Below, in pieces: positions 15,078-22,089 of a DNA stretch of 30,194 nt. The position numbers were made by a program, and so were the translations under genes. The DNA is from JBQCDV01 sp051960855. GTDB taxonomy: Bacteria; Actinomycetota; Actinomycetes; JAJZTN01. Position 1 is the stretch's first letter. Every line of letters starts with the position of its first letter. The stretch is from positions 1 to 30,194 of the forward strand of contig JBQCDV010000097.1 in assembly GCA_051960855.1 (NCBI GenBank), written 5' to 3'. A model generated the notes under the pieces. The model ran no database searches, was not told the DNA's origin, and was given only the letters and a program-made list of their open reading frames with translations.

Positions 15078-15955
15078 CGCGCGACCTGGCGGATGAGCCC
15101 TTCCTGCATGACCGTGGCGACCAGCCGGCCGTCGCGGGTGAAGACCCGTCCGCTGGCCAGCCCGCGGCCACCCGTCGCCGAGGGCGAGACCTCGTCGTAG
15201 AGCAGCCACTCGTCGGCCCGGAAGGGACGGTGGAACCACATCGCGTGATCGAGCGACGCCGACTGCAGTCCCGGCGCGCCGATGTAGGTGCCGTGAGGGA
15301 CGAGGCTGCTTGCCAGCAGCGTCAGGTCGCTGGCATAGACGAGCAGGCAGACGTGCTGGAGGTCGCCCGCCGGGATGTTCCCCAGGTCTCCGGCGGCGCG
15401 CAGCCAGACGCGCGCCCGGGCTGGGTGCCGCCCGTCGCTCAGGACGCCCCCCGGCCCCGAGTCCCCAGCAAAGCGGACCTCCAGGGCGGCCCACTCCCGC
15501 TCCCAGGAGCTGCTGGGCACTCCTGTCTGCCCCGCCATCACCTCACCGAGCGGCGGGCACGACTCGGGATCAGGGACAGCAGGATCGCTGGGCATGGCGT
15601 CCTGGTGGTCGAGCCCCTGCTCGTCCTTCTGGAACGACGCCGAGAGATAGAAGATCGACCGGCCATGCTGCCGCGCCACGACACGACGCATGCTGAAGGA
15701 GCCGCCGTCGCGGACCGACTCCACGTCGTACACGATCGGAACCGAGGTGTCGCCTGGCCGCAGGAAGTAGCCGTGCAGCGAGTGCACCGCGCGCGACGCC
15801 TCGACGGTACGGCCGGCGGCGACGAGGGCCTGAGCCGCGACCTGGCCGCCGAAGACGCGCTGCAGCCGCGTGTCGGGCTGACAGCCCCGGAAGAGACCGA
15901 CGTCGATGGTCTCGAGGTCGAGGATCGAGATCAGTTCGTCCAGAGTCGAGGGCAC
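15074..15955 (-). CDS. tesB: Acyl-CoA thioesterase II (TesB family)
   Basis: This 293-aa double-hotdog thioesterase hydrolyses acyl-CoA to free fatty acid and CoA. The N-terminal half contains RVFGGQVAAQALVAA and HSLHGYFLRPGD; the C-terminal half contains LVYASDLTLL and SLDHAMWFHRPFRADEWLLY. By alignment with E. coli TesB the catalytic triad is Asp210 (YASD), Ser234 in place of Thr (QSASLDH) and Gln284 (MQEG). The start is GTG 15955; CAGGAT lies 6 nt upstream and may be a -10 of a leaderless message or a weak ribosome site. The RsbW-like gene ends 27 bp upstream on the same strand, and the 515-aa gene is coupled downstream by ATGA. Confidence 0.9.
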   Translation of the reverse strand: MPSTLDELISILDLETIDVGLFRGCQPDTRLQRVFGGQVAAQALVAAGRTVEASRAVHSLHGYFLRPGDTSVPIVYDVESVRDGGSFSMRRVVARQHGRSIFYLSASFQKDEQGLDHQDAMPSDPAVPDPESCPPLGEVMAGQTGVPSSSWEREWAALEVRFAGDSGPGGVLSDGRHPARARVWLRAAGDLGNIPAGDLQHVCLLVYASDLTLLASSLVPHGTYIGAPGLQSASLDHAMWFHRPFRADEWLLYDEVSPSATGGRGLASGRVFTRDGRLVATVMQEGLIRQVAR

Positions 15956-15982
15956 GCGCTCATCCTGCCGTCTCCGGCGTCG

Positions 15983-16489
15983 TCAGCGCGTCTGGGTCTC
16001 GAGCTCGACCCACACCTGCTTGCCGTCGCTGCGTGCGTCGACTCCCCAGCGGTCGGCAAGGGCGTCGACCAGCACCAGGCCGCGGCCGCCCTCCTCGGAG
16101 TGCGCGGCCACGCGAGCCCGCACGGGACGGCGCGAGCCGTCGATGACCTCCAGCCGCAGCACGTCCGTGGCGAGGTAGGCCCGGACGACCACATCGGTGC
16201 CCGCGTGCCGCACGGCGTTGCTGACGAGCTCGGTGACCAAGAGAGCGGCGTCGTCGTAGAGGGCCGGCCGCGTTGCACAGACCTCGCGCAGCATGCGGCG
16301 GGCAAGACCCGGCGCCTCCACCGAGGGCGGCAGTCGCAACGACCGCTCGTGAGGTCCGGGCTGGTGGCGGGACCCGACAGGAGCGCCATCGCCCCACCGG
16401 CCCGAGGCGACGTCGTCGGGGCGCGCTGAGCCCGCCCGGGACCCGGTGGAGCTGGACGGCTCAGAGGCACCTGAGGACCCTGCGGCCAC
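15983..16489 (-). CDS. RsbW-like HATPase regulator (second copy)
   Basis: This 168-aa protein has a Ser/Gly-rich N-terminus of about 55 residues followed by a GHKL ATPase domain. The N box TELVSNAVRHA has Glu87, Asn91 and His95, the G1 segment is LEVIDGS, and the G2 is EEGGRGLVLVDAL (Gly134-Gly137). It is the same class as the HATPase at 11508-11996: single-domain, without a phosphoacceptor domain, typical of anti-sigma/serine kinase-type regulators that are abundant in actinobacteria. The start is uncertain. GTG 16489 is chosen because GGGAGG lies 9 nt upstream; a start nearer the domain would lose the first strand. It precedes tesB by 27 bp and may be its co-transcribed first gene. No sigma factor is nearby. 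Confidence 0.72.
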   Translation of the reverse strand: MAAGSSGASEPSSSTGSRAGSARPDDVASGRWGDGAPVGSRHQPGPHERSLRLPPSVEAPGLARRMLREVCATRPALYDDAALLVTELVSNAVRHAGTDVVVRAYLATDVLRLEVIDGSRRPVRARVAAHSEEGGRGLVLVDALADRWGVDARSDGKQVWVELETQTR

Positions 16490-16650
16490 GGTCGCGACCC
16501 TCCCATCCACCTCGGTTGCTGGACACGTCGGACGGCACCGCACGGCCCTGACCGGCCGGCGGCAGGGTGCACTTACCCGATCTGCTGGGTTCACGCACCC
16601 GAGCGCCGAGGTTGGGGATTGCACGAGCGACCTGCGACGTTGGCACAGGC

Positions 16651-17688
16651 ATGCGCACCCCGGAGGAGCTCTACGACCTGGATGACGCGGGTCTCGCCGC
16701 AGTGGCTGCCGCATTGGCCGTCTCCGCGGGCGACGACGGAGACGACGGAGACAACGGAGACAACGGCCACGACGCAGACCGCGGTTCTGCCTCCAGCCCT
16801 GCGGTCCCGCCCGCCCGGACACTGCCGCTGATCCAGGCACTGTCGGGATTCGTCGACGCCGGAAGCGCCGTCCGCCTCGCCCGCGAGGCGCTGCTCGCCT
16901 CGGGTGCTCGCACGCGCGTCGCGACCTTCGATGTCGACGAGCTGTACGACTACCGGGCCCGTCGCCCGATGATGACCTTCTCGCGCGACCACTGGTCGGG
17001 CTACGACGCACCCGAACTCGCCCTCGACCTCGTCCACGGGCCAACGCCGTTCCTCGTGCTCTATGGCCCCGAGCCCGACGTGCAGTGGGAGCGCTTCGTC
17101 GCGGCCGTGCTCGGGCTGCTCGACCGCCTGCAGGTGGGCGTGACCGTCGGGCTCAATGCGATCCCGATGGCCGTCCCCCACACCCGACCCTCCGGGATCA
17201 CCGCGCATGGGACGAGGCGAGAGCTCATCGCCGGCTACCAGCCGTGGGTCGACACCGTGCTCGTGCCGGCCAGCGCCGGGCACCTGCTGGAGCTGCGGCT
17301 GGGAGAGCGCGGTCGCGACGCCGTCGGGTTCGCCGCCCACGTCCCCCATTACCTTGCGCAAGCCGACTACCCGCCCGCCGCGCAGGCTCTCCTGACCGCC
17401 CTCGCCGCCTCGACCGGGGTGTCCGTGGCGGCGACGGGCCTCGACGAGCAGGCGGTGCTGGTCCGCGCGCAGATCGACGCCCAGATCGGCGAGTCCGAGG
17501 AGATCTCCGCAGTCGTGCGTGGTCTCGAGCAGCAGTACGACGCCTTCGTCGGCGCGCGCGGCCGCGAGTCGCTGCTCGCCGAGGACGGGTCCCCACTCGA
17601 CGAGGTGTCGCTGCCGTCGGCCGACGAGCTCGGCGCGGAGCTCGAGCGGTTCCTCGCCGAGCAGACCCACAAGGGCGACGACGAGTGA
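16651..17688 (+). CDS. PAC2 family protein
   Basis: This 345-aa protein has the PAC2 (proteasome assembly chaperone 2-like) domain from about residue 55. The domain opens with TLPLIQALSGFVDAGSAVRLAREALL and contains VATFDVDELYDYRARRPMMTF, LVLYGPEPDVQWERF and VGLNAIPMAVPHTRP. Homologues are near-universal in actinobacteria, sometimes linked to the proteasome system, but their molecular role is not settled. The ATG at 16651 gives MRTPEELYDL, normal for the family; the 28 codons of open frame before it were rejected. An acidic low-complexity insert (residues 28-39) comes from a 9-bp tandem repeat. No good ribosome site is visible. The HNH gene begins 7 bp downstream. Confidence 0.85.
   Translation: MRTPEELYDLDDAGLAAVAAALAVSAGDDGDDGDNGDNGHDADRGSASSPAVPPARTLPLIQALSGFVDAGSAVRLAREALLASGARTRVATFDVDELYDYRARRPMMTFSRDHWSGYDAPELALDLVHGPTPFLVLYGPEPDVQWERFVAAVLGLLDRLQVGVTVGLNAIPMAVPHTRPSGITAHGTRRELIAGYQPWVDTVLVPASAGHLLELRLGERGRDAVGFAAHVPHYLAQADYPPAAQALLTALAASTGVSVAATGLDEQAVLVRAQIDAQIGESEEISAVVRGLEQQYDAFVGARGRESLLAEDGSPLDEVSLPSADELGAELERFLAEQTHKGDDE
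16732..16767 (+). repeat. Four 9-bp tandem repeats inside the PAC2 gene
   Basis: Two copies of GACGACGGA and then GACAACGGA and GACAACGGC run head to tail, encoding DDGDDGDNGDNG. The length is a multiple of three, so slippage would change the linker length without breaking the frame. Confidence 0.8.
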
Positions 17689-17695
17689 CGGCTGC

Positions 17696-18145
17696 GTGAG
17701 GGCCGATGCCCTCGCCCGGCGAGACGGGTGGCGGTGCTGGATCTGCGGCGGCGAGCTCGACCGGACCGTCGCCGCGACGGATCCCACTGCCCCCACCATC
17801 GACCATGTCCTCCCCCGCGCGCTGGGTGGCAGCTCCGAGCCGTCCAACCTGCGCCTGGCCCACCGCCGCTGCAACGGACGGCGCGGGTCTCGCCTGCCCG
17901 AGCTGACCTGGCCGTCCGAGCTGCCGCTGTCCGCGCCCGCTGACCTGCTCACCGCCGCCCGTCGCGGCCTGCGGCGGCGCGGCTCGTGGGAGGTCGTCGC
18001 GCTGGCCGGCGACTCCCAGGACGCCGAGCGGGCGGCGCAGTGGCTGGACTCGGCCCTGACCGAGGTCTTCGGTCCGGCGTTCGAGACCCGCACCCGTCGC
18101 GCCGGTGGCCCGGTGCTCGTCGAGATGCGCTCGCCGGTGTCGTAG
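17696..18145 (+). CDS. HNH endonuclease family protein
   Basis: This 149-aa protein has a compact N-terminal HNH nuclease domain. CxxC (Cys14, Cys17) is followed by IDHVLPRALGG with the Asp36-His37 pair, NLRLAHRRCN with Asn51 and His56, and Cys59, so the structural zinc site and beta-beta-alpha metal catalytic site look intact. The C-terminal half (about 70-149) is a separate unrecognised domain. It starts at GTG 17696, 7 bp after the PAC2 stop and without a strong ribosome site. There is no methyltransferase or other restriction or phage gene nearby, so it is more likely a housekeeping or repair-type HNH protein than part of a restriction system. The TAG stop overlaps the -10 of the next gene. 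Confidence 0.8.
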   Translation: MRADALARRDGWRCWICGGELDRTVAATDPTAPTIDHVLPRALGGSSEPSNLRLAHRRCNGRRGSRLPELTWPSELPLSAPADLLTAARRGLRRRGSWEVVALAGDSQDAERAAQWLDSALTEVFGPAFETRTRRAGGPVLVEMRSPVS

Positions 18146-18148
18146 GTT
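18143..18148 (+). promoter_or_regulatory. -10 element of a leaderless response regulator gene
   Basis: TAGGTT fits TAnnnT and ends 6 nt before the ATG at 18155, the spacing expected when transcription starts at the start codon. Its first three bases are the stop codon of the HNH gene. Confidence 0.5.
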
Positions 18149-18154
18149 GCGCTC

Positions 18155-18928
<774 letters not shown>

Positions 18929-18949
18929 GATTCCCGAACGTCGCTGTCG

Positions 18950-18978
18950 CCTGCCGCGGCGCCGTCGCCGGCGGCAGG
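18950..18978 (+). terminator. Terminator after the response regulator gene
   Basis: CCTGCCGC-GGCG on the left can pair with CGCC-GGCGGCAGG on the right with one bulged base, giving a GC-rich stem about 12 bp long and a 4-nt loop. It lies 22 nt after the stop. Confidence 0.6.
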
Positions 18979-19079
18979 TCCGCGCCACCGGTCGAAGCAG
19001 CGCCGATGGGCAGGCGATTCGAAATCTTCGGTGCGGCCGTGTGTCGATCATCCAGGTCGGGTAGCCGGACAGGAGCACT

Positions 19080-19116
19080 GTGCGCCGGCCGGCCGGGCTG
19101 GCGCGCGGCCGCGCAC
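19080..19116 (+). promoter_or_regulatory. Hairpin in the upstream region of the WhiB-like gene
   Basis: GTGCGC (19080-19085) pairs with GCGCAC (19111-19116), and the stem can continue through GGCC/GGCC after one bulge. It ends 36 nt before the GTG start, so it would lie in a 5' leader if the promoter is further upstream. It could affect translation or be an attenuator. No promoter hexamers were identified with confidence. Confidence 0.35.
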
Positions 19117-19152
19117 TTCCCCTGACCTGCTTGGCGAGCGAGAGGACATCTC

Positions 19153-19407
19153 GTGGACGACGACTGGCGTCACCTCGGGCTGTGCACGCAGGAGGACCCC
19201 GAGCTGTTCTTCCCCGTGGGCACCGGCCCGGAGGCTATCGAGCAGACCCGCCGGGCCAAGGCGATCTGTGACCGGTGTCCGGTGCGCGAGCCGTGCCTGG
19301 ACTATGCGATCGCGACGCGTCAGCAAAACGGCGTGTGGGGCGGGCAGAGCGAAGAGGAGCTGCGTCGCCTCATCCGGCGCCAGGCGCGGGCGCGGTCAGC
19401 CGCCTGA
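19153..19407 (+). CDS. WhiB-family iron-sulfur regulator, WhiB1/WblE-like
   Basis: This 84-aa Wbl protein coordinates a 4Fe-4S cluster through Cys11, Cys39, Cys42 and Cys48 (CxxCxxxxxC in ICDRCPVREPC). The turn GVWGG (60-64) and a basic DNA-binding C-terminus (RRLIRRQARARSAA) follow. The short length and the segment DWRHLGLCTQEDPELFFPVG are closest to WhiB1 of mycobacteria and WblE of Streptomyces, which are nitric-oxide-sensitive and bind the primary sigma factor. This sub-class call is from memory of those sequences. The GTG start has AGAGGA upstream. The last 12 bp overlap the 3' end of the convergent ankyrin gene, with no room for a terminator between them. Confidence 0.9.
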   Translation: MDDDWRHLGLCTQEDPELFFPVGTGPEAIEQTRRAKAICDRCPVREPCLDYAIATRQQNGVWGGQSEEELRRLIRRQARARSAA

Positions 19408-19845
19408 GGCACCCATCGGGGGCAGCAGCGCCGCCATCTCCGGCAGGTCGAACACTGCGGCGGTAGCGCGTGCGCTCTGGCGTCCAGCATCGGGGTCGGC
19501 GCCAGCGGCGACGAGGACCCGGACCGAGGCGGCGTCCTGCCGAAAGACGGCTGCGCCGAGCGCAGACTGACCGCGGTCGTTGACCTTGTTGACGTCCGCG
19601 CCGCGCGCGACCAGGGAGGCCACTGTGTCGGGGTGGCGGTGGTAGGCAGCCAGGATCAGCAGCGTGTCCCCGGTCCCGGTCGTGAGGTTGACGGGGAGCC
19701 CGGCGTCGACGAGACGGCCGAGTTCCTCGGTGTCCCCGTCCCGCGCGAGGTCGAAGACCCTTGCAGCGAAGGCAAGCGTCTCGTCGTCCAGGCCGCCAGT
19801 GTCACTCACCGGGTCACTCATAGGGTCACTCACCGGGTCACTCAC
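19396..19845 (-). CDS. Ankyrin-repeat protein
   Basis: This is a 149-aa protein if it starts at GTG 19845, or 141 aa from ATG 19821. Residues 24-145 form about four ankyrin-type helix pairs, seen as ARDGDTEELGRLVDAGLPVN, GDTLLILAAYHRHPDTVASLVARGADVN, GQSALGAAVFRQDAASVRVLVAAGADP and a degenerate last unit. It should be a soluble protein-binding scaffold; its partner is unknown. The N-terminus is made of four VSDP/MSDP units, each encoded by a 12-bp repeat that begins with a possible start codon. GTG 19845 overlaps the upstream stop (GTGA) and has GGTAGG upstream. It is the last gene of the SatD-like/membrane/ankyrin operon. Confidence 0.82.
   Translation of the reverse strand: MSDPVSDPMSDPVSDTGGLDDETLAFAARVFDLARDGDTEELGRLVDAGLPVNLTTGTGDTLLILAAYHRHPDTVASLVARGADVNKVNDRGQSALGAAVFRQDAASVRVLVAAGADPDAGRQSARATAAVFDLPEMAALLPPMGASGG
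19798..19845 (-). repeat. Four tandem 12-bp repeats at the ankyrin gene start
   Basis: On the minus strand the unit GTGAGTGACCCG is repeated from 19845 down to 19798. The third copy starts ATG and the last ends ACT. Each unit starts with GTG or ATG in the ankyrin frame, giving four in-frame potential initiation codons (19845, 19833, 19821, 19809), and the first contains the upstream gene's stop. Confidence 0.85.
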
Positions 19846-20432
19846 CGGCCTACCGTAAGCAGGACGCCGCAGCCGGCGCACCCCGCTGCCCACAGCACAC
19901 TGGTGAACGTGCCGATGATGAACCGCTCGGCTGCAGCCGGCGCCCGCAGCTCGGGATAGCGCGCCAGGCCCTTGATGCCCAGGACGACGGCGAGGCCTTC
20001 CGGCCAGCCGGCGAGCAAGGTCGTGACGATCGCCGCGCGCTCGAGCGCGCCGATCCACGCACCGCCCCGCAACACCGGCGGCTCGGCCGCCACCACGTCG
20101 GTGTCACCGCTGCGGTCCGCAAGCTCTAAGACCAGGGTCGTCACCGGTCCCCCGGCTGCAACCGCGAGCAGCGACAGCAGGCAGACGACGAGGATGCCGA
20201 CGAGGCCGGACGCGCTCAGGGGCGCCAGCGGACCGTGCCCTGCCGCTCGGCTCCACGCCCCGGCTGCGGCGGCGACCGCGAGCACCACCACCGGCAGCGC
20301 CACCCAGATCGCTCCCGCCTTTCGAAGCGGCCGGCGAGGACCCCGCCTCCTGCCGCCCCGCCACGGCGGCACCGACGCGATCACGGCAACGGCGAGCAAC
20401 CCGGCGATAACGGCGTTCGTGACGGCTCTCAT
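19842..20432 (-). CDS. Integral membrane protein in the SatD-like operon
   Basis: This 196-aa protein has about four or five hydrophobic segments: near residues 4-22, 42-62, 73-97, about 128-152 and 170-190. A basic patch (RGGRRRGPRRPLRK) after the first predicts that end as cytoplasmic. Conserved-looking stretches are ERAAIVTTLLAGWPEGLAVVLGIKGLARYPEL and AERFIIGTFTSVLWAAGCA. I do not recognise a named family with certainty. Membrane proteins of this look sit directly after SatD-family genes in other Gram-positives, which suggests a functional pair. The ATG at 20432 overlaps the SatD-like stop (ATGA), and its stop overlaps the ankyrin start (GTGA). A longer frame to 20579 was rejected. Confidence 0.78.
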   Translation of the reverse strand: MRAVTNAVIAGLLAVAVIASVPPWRGGRRRGPRRPLRKAGAIWVALPVVVLAVAAAAGAWSRAAGHGPLAPLSASGLVGILVVCLLSLLAVAAGGPVTTLVLELADRSGDTDVVAAEPPVLRGGAWIGALERAAIVTTLLAGWPEGLAVVLGIKGLARYPELRAPAAAERFIIGTFTSVLWAAGCAGCGVLLTVGR

Positions 20433-21100
20433 CGCCCCTCGACCCGGGCCGGAGGGTCGGCCTCGACGTGCGCCTCGGGCTTCACGTGAGCCTCGGCCTC
20501 GGAGTCGGCCTCGGATGAAGGCACTGCGGCGTCGAGCAGCCGCACGACCAGCTCCCGGACATCGAGCTCGAGCGGCCACTGGGCGGAGGTGAGCCGCTGC
20601 TGCACCGCCTGCCGCGTGATGTCGAGGCGGGCGGCTGCTGCCGTCGTCGACAGGCCCTGCTCGATGAGGTCGATCGCTTCCCAGGCGGCGGCGCTCCTGC
20701 GTCGGCAGAGAGCGGCGAGAACGTCGAGGGCCGTCTGCGCGTCACGTGCGCGCGCGGCGTCGGGGCCCTCGACAGCCAGCCGAGTGGATCGGCGCTTGGC
20801 CCGCTCCACCGCCCGACGGGCTCGCTCGTAGGCCTCGCCACGCCCTTCGCGCGTGGAGGCTGGCAGTGGCTGCTCGGTCGCGCCGAGGCCGAGGCCGATG
20901 TGGAACCCGCCGAGACGTATCAGACGGAGGACGGTGCGCAGCGCCTGCTGCCCGTCGGTCAGGACGCCCTGCAGCTCGTCGCCCGCCGTGCGCTCGAAGG
21001 GGCGCAGGACGGGCAGGGGCTGCAGGGACGACAGGGCGGCCGCTACCCGGTCGGGCTGCCGGCGGCTGCTCTGTTGGTCTACGGTCGCGACAATCGGCAC
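20429..21100 (-). CDS. SatD family protein with helix-turn-helix
   Basis: This 223-aa protein has an N-terminal SatD-type segment: PIVATVDQQSSRRQPDRV (2-19), the hallmark TAGDELQGVL (38-47), FHIGLGLGA (66-74) and the Arg-rich helix YERARRAVERAKRR. A helix-turn-helix follows at about 149-172 (GLSTTAAAARLDITRQAVQQRL), suggesting DNA binding. The C-terminus is an acidic repetitive tail (SEADSEAEAHVKPEAHVEAD). SatD is named from the sat (secretion and acid tolerance) operon of Streptococcus mutans; its biochemical role is not established. The start is GTG 21100, with TAGCCT 6 nt upstream and TTGCTG 18 nt before that, so it is probably leaderless. A duplicated palindromic element overlaps this promoter, pointing to autoregulation. 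The stop is coupled (ATGA) to the membrane-protein gene. Confidence 0.78.
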   Translation of the reverse strand: MPIVATVDQQSSRRQPDRVAAALSSLQPLPVLRPFERTAGDELQGVLTDGQQALRTVLRLIRLGGFHIGLGLGATEQPLPASTREGRGEAYERARRAVERAKRRSTRLAVEGPDAARARDAQTALDVLAALCRRRSAAAWEAIDLIEQGLSTTAAAARLDITRQAVQQRLTSAQWPLELDVRELVVRLLDAAVPSSEADSEAEAHVKPEAHVEADPPARVEGR

Positions 21101-21150
21101 CCAGCAAGGCTAGTGTCTTGCCGAGTGACCCAGCAAGGGTGTGTCCTTGC
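21099..21150 (-). promoter_or_regulatory. Promoter with duplicated operator before the SatD-like operon
   Basis: Two direct copies, both beginning ACCCAGCAAGG on the plus strand (21099 and 21128), lie 29 bp apart. Each contains an inverted repeat: GCAAGG/CCTTGC with a 6-nt spacer at 21133-21150, and GCAAG/CTTGC with an 8-nt spacer at 21104-21121. On the minus strand the right copy carries TTGCTG (-35-like) and the left carries TAGCCT (-10-like), 18 bp apart, so a bound regulator would cover the promoter. The HTH of the downstream gene is the natural candidate. Confidence 0.55.
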
Positions 21151-21155
21151 GACGT

Positions 21156-22076
21156 TCAGTTGGCGTGGCTCAGCAGCCAGGACGTCACCGCGCCGATGTC
21201 CTGCATGGTGGCGAGGTGGCCCGCCTCGGAGTCGAGCCGGGTCTCAGCATGCGGCAGAGCCGAGGCGAGCCAGTCGCCGTGTGGGGCCGGGACCATGAGG
21301 TCGACCCCGCCCTGGAAGATCAGGACCGGCACCCGGATATCGGCCAGGGAGAAGCCCCACGGCTTGACGAAGGCGAGGTCGTCGTCCAGCCAGCCGTCGA
21401 CTCCCGAGGCCCCGCCAGCGGCCATCGCCGCATGCATGTAGTCGGCGAGGCCGTCGGTGAGGAGGTCGACGTCCGCGGGCGGCAGCAGCGTGGCCATGGC
21501 CTCGTGCAACGTGGCGGCCGACCCGCCGAGCTGGACGGCAGCGGCTTCCTCCAGCCAGGGCCGCAGCACGTCCTCACCCTGCAGCGCCGCGCCGAACTCC
21601 TCGACGTTGTCCTCCCCCATGCCGGCCATCCAGTCCAGCCCGGTCGCATCGACGGGGGCGACGCCGGACAGGCAGGCCGCCGCGCTGACCCGGTCGCCGA
21701 GCAGCGCTGCGCACGCCAGCACGTGAGGGCCGCCGCCGCTGATGCCCCACGTGAGGAAGTCGTCGACACCGAGCGCGTCGGCGATCGCCGCGGTGTCGGA
21801 GGCGGCGTCGGCGACCGAGCGGCCTGGGGCCCGAGTGGAGCCGCCGTAGCCCGGCCGGTCGTAGCCGATCAGGCGCAGGCCGCGGGCGCGGGCGTCGGCG
21901 TCCCACAGGGTGTAGACGAGGCCGGACATGGGCGTCCCGTGGTGGATGACGACAGGGACACCGTCGGGGACACCGGCGTCGAATACGCGCAGCGTCCGGT
22001 CATCCGCGGTCGTCACCAGATGCACGGTCGCGTCGGCCACGCCGACGGCATGAGAGGGGCTCGTCACGCGCGGCAC
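21156..22076 (-). CDS. Alpha/beta-fold hydrolase
   Basis: This 306-aa protein has the alpha/beta hydrolase fold. The oxyanion-region strand and loop are VVIHHGTPMSG, followed by GYDRPGYGGS. The nucleophile elbow is GISGGG (Ser as nucleophile, in FLTWGISGGGPHVLA). The acid region is PVLIFQGGVDLMVP, with Asp in the usual place, and the catalytic His is in EAGHLATM near the C-terminus. The full triad looks intact, so it is an active esterase, lipase or peptidase of unknown substrate. The start is GTG 22076, with a GTG at 22067 as alternative; no good ribosome site is adjacent. It lies 13 bp after the acyltransferase stop and may be co-transcribed with it. Confidence 0.85.
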   Translation of the reverse strand: MPRVTSPSHAVGVADATVHLVTTADDRTLRVFDAGVPDGVPVVIHHGTPMSGLVYTLWDADARARGLRLIGYDRPGYGGSTRAPGRSVADAASDTAAIADALGVDDFLTWGISGGGPHVLACAALLGDRVSAAACLSGVAPVDATGLDWMAGMGEDNVEEFGAALQGEDVLRPWLEEAAAVQLGGSAATLHEAMATLLPPADVDLLTDGLADYMHAAMAAGGASGVDGWLDDDLAFVKPWGFSLADIRVPVLIFQGGVDLMVPAPHGDWLASALPHAETRLDSEAGHLATMQDIGAVTSWLLSHAN

Positions 22077-22089
22077 TGTCTCACAGCCG

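Noticed and set aside
13431..16429. Two long plus-strand open frames opposite the 515-aa and thioesterase genes
   Set aside because: The minus-strand frames carry TesB catalytic residues and coupled start/stop codons, while the plus-strand translations are low complexity.
16490..16650. GGGTAA motif upstream of the second HATPase as a stress-sigma (SigB/SigF-type) promoter
   Set aside because: The -10-like GGGTAA is present on the minus strand, but no acceptable -35 was found at the required spacing.
17696..18145. HNH protein as part of a restriction or phage-defence system
   Set aside because: No methyltransferase, helicase, integrase or phage gene lies nearby; the flanking genes are PAC2 and a response regulator.
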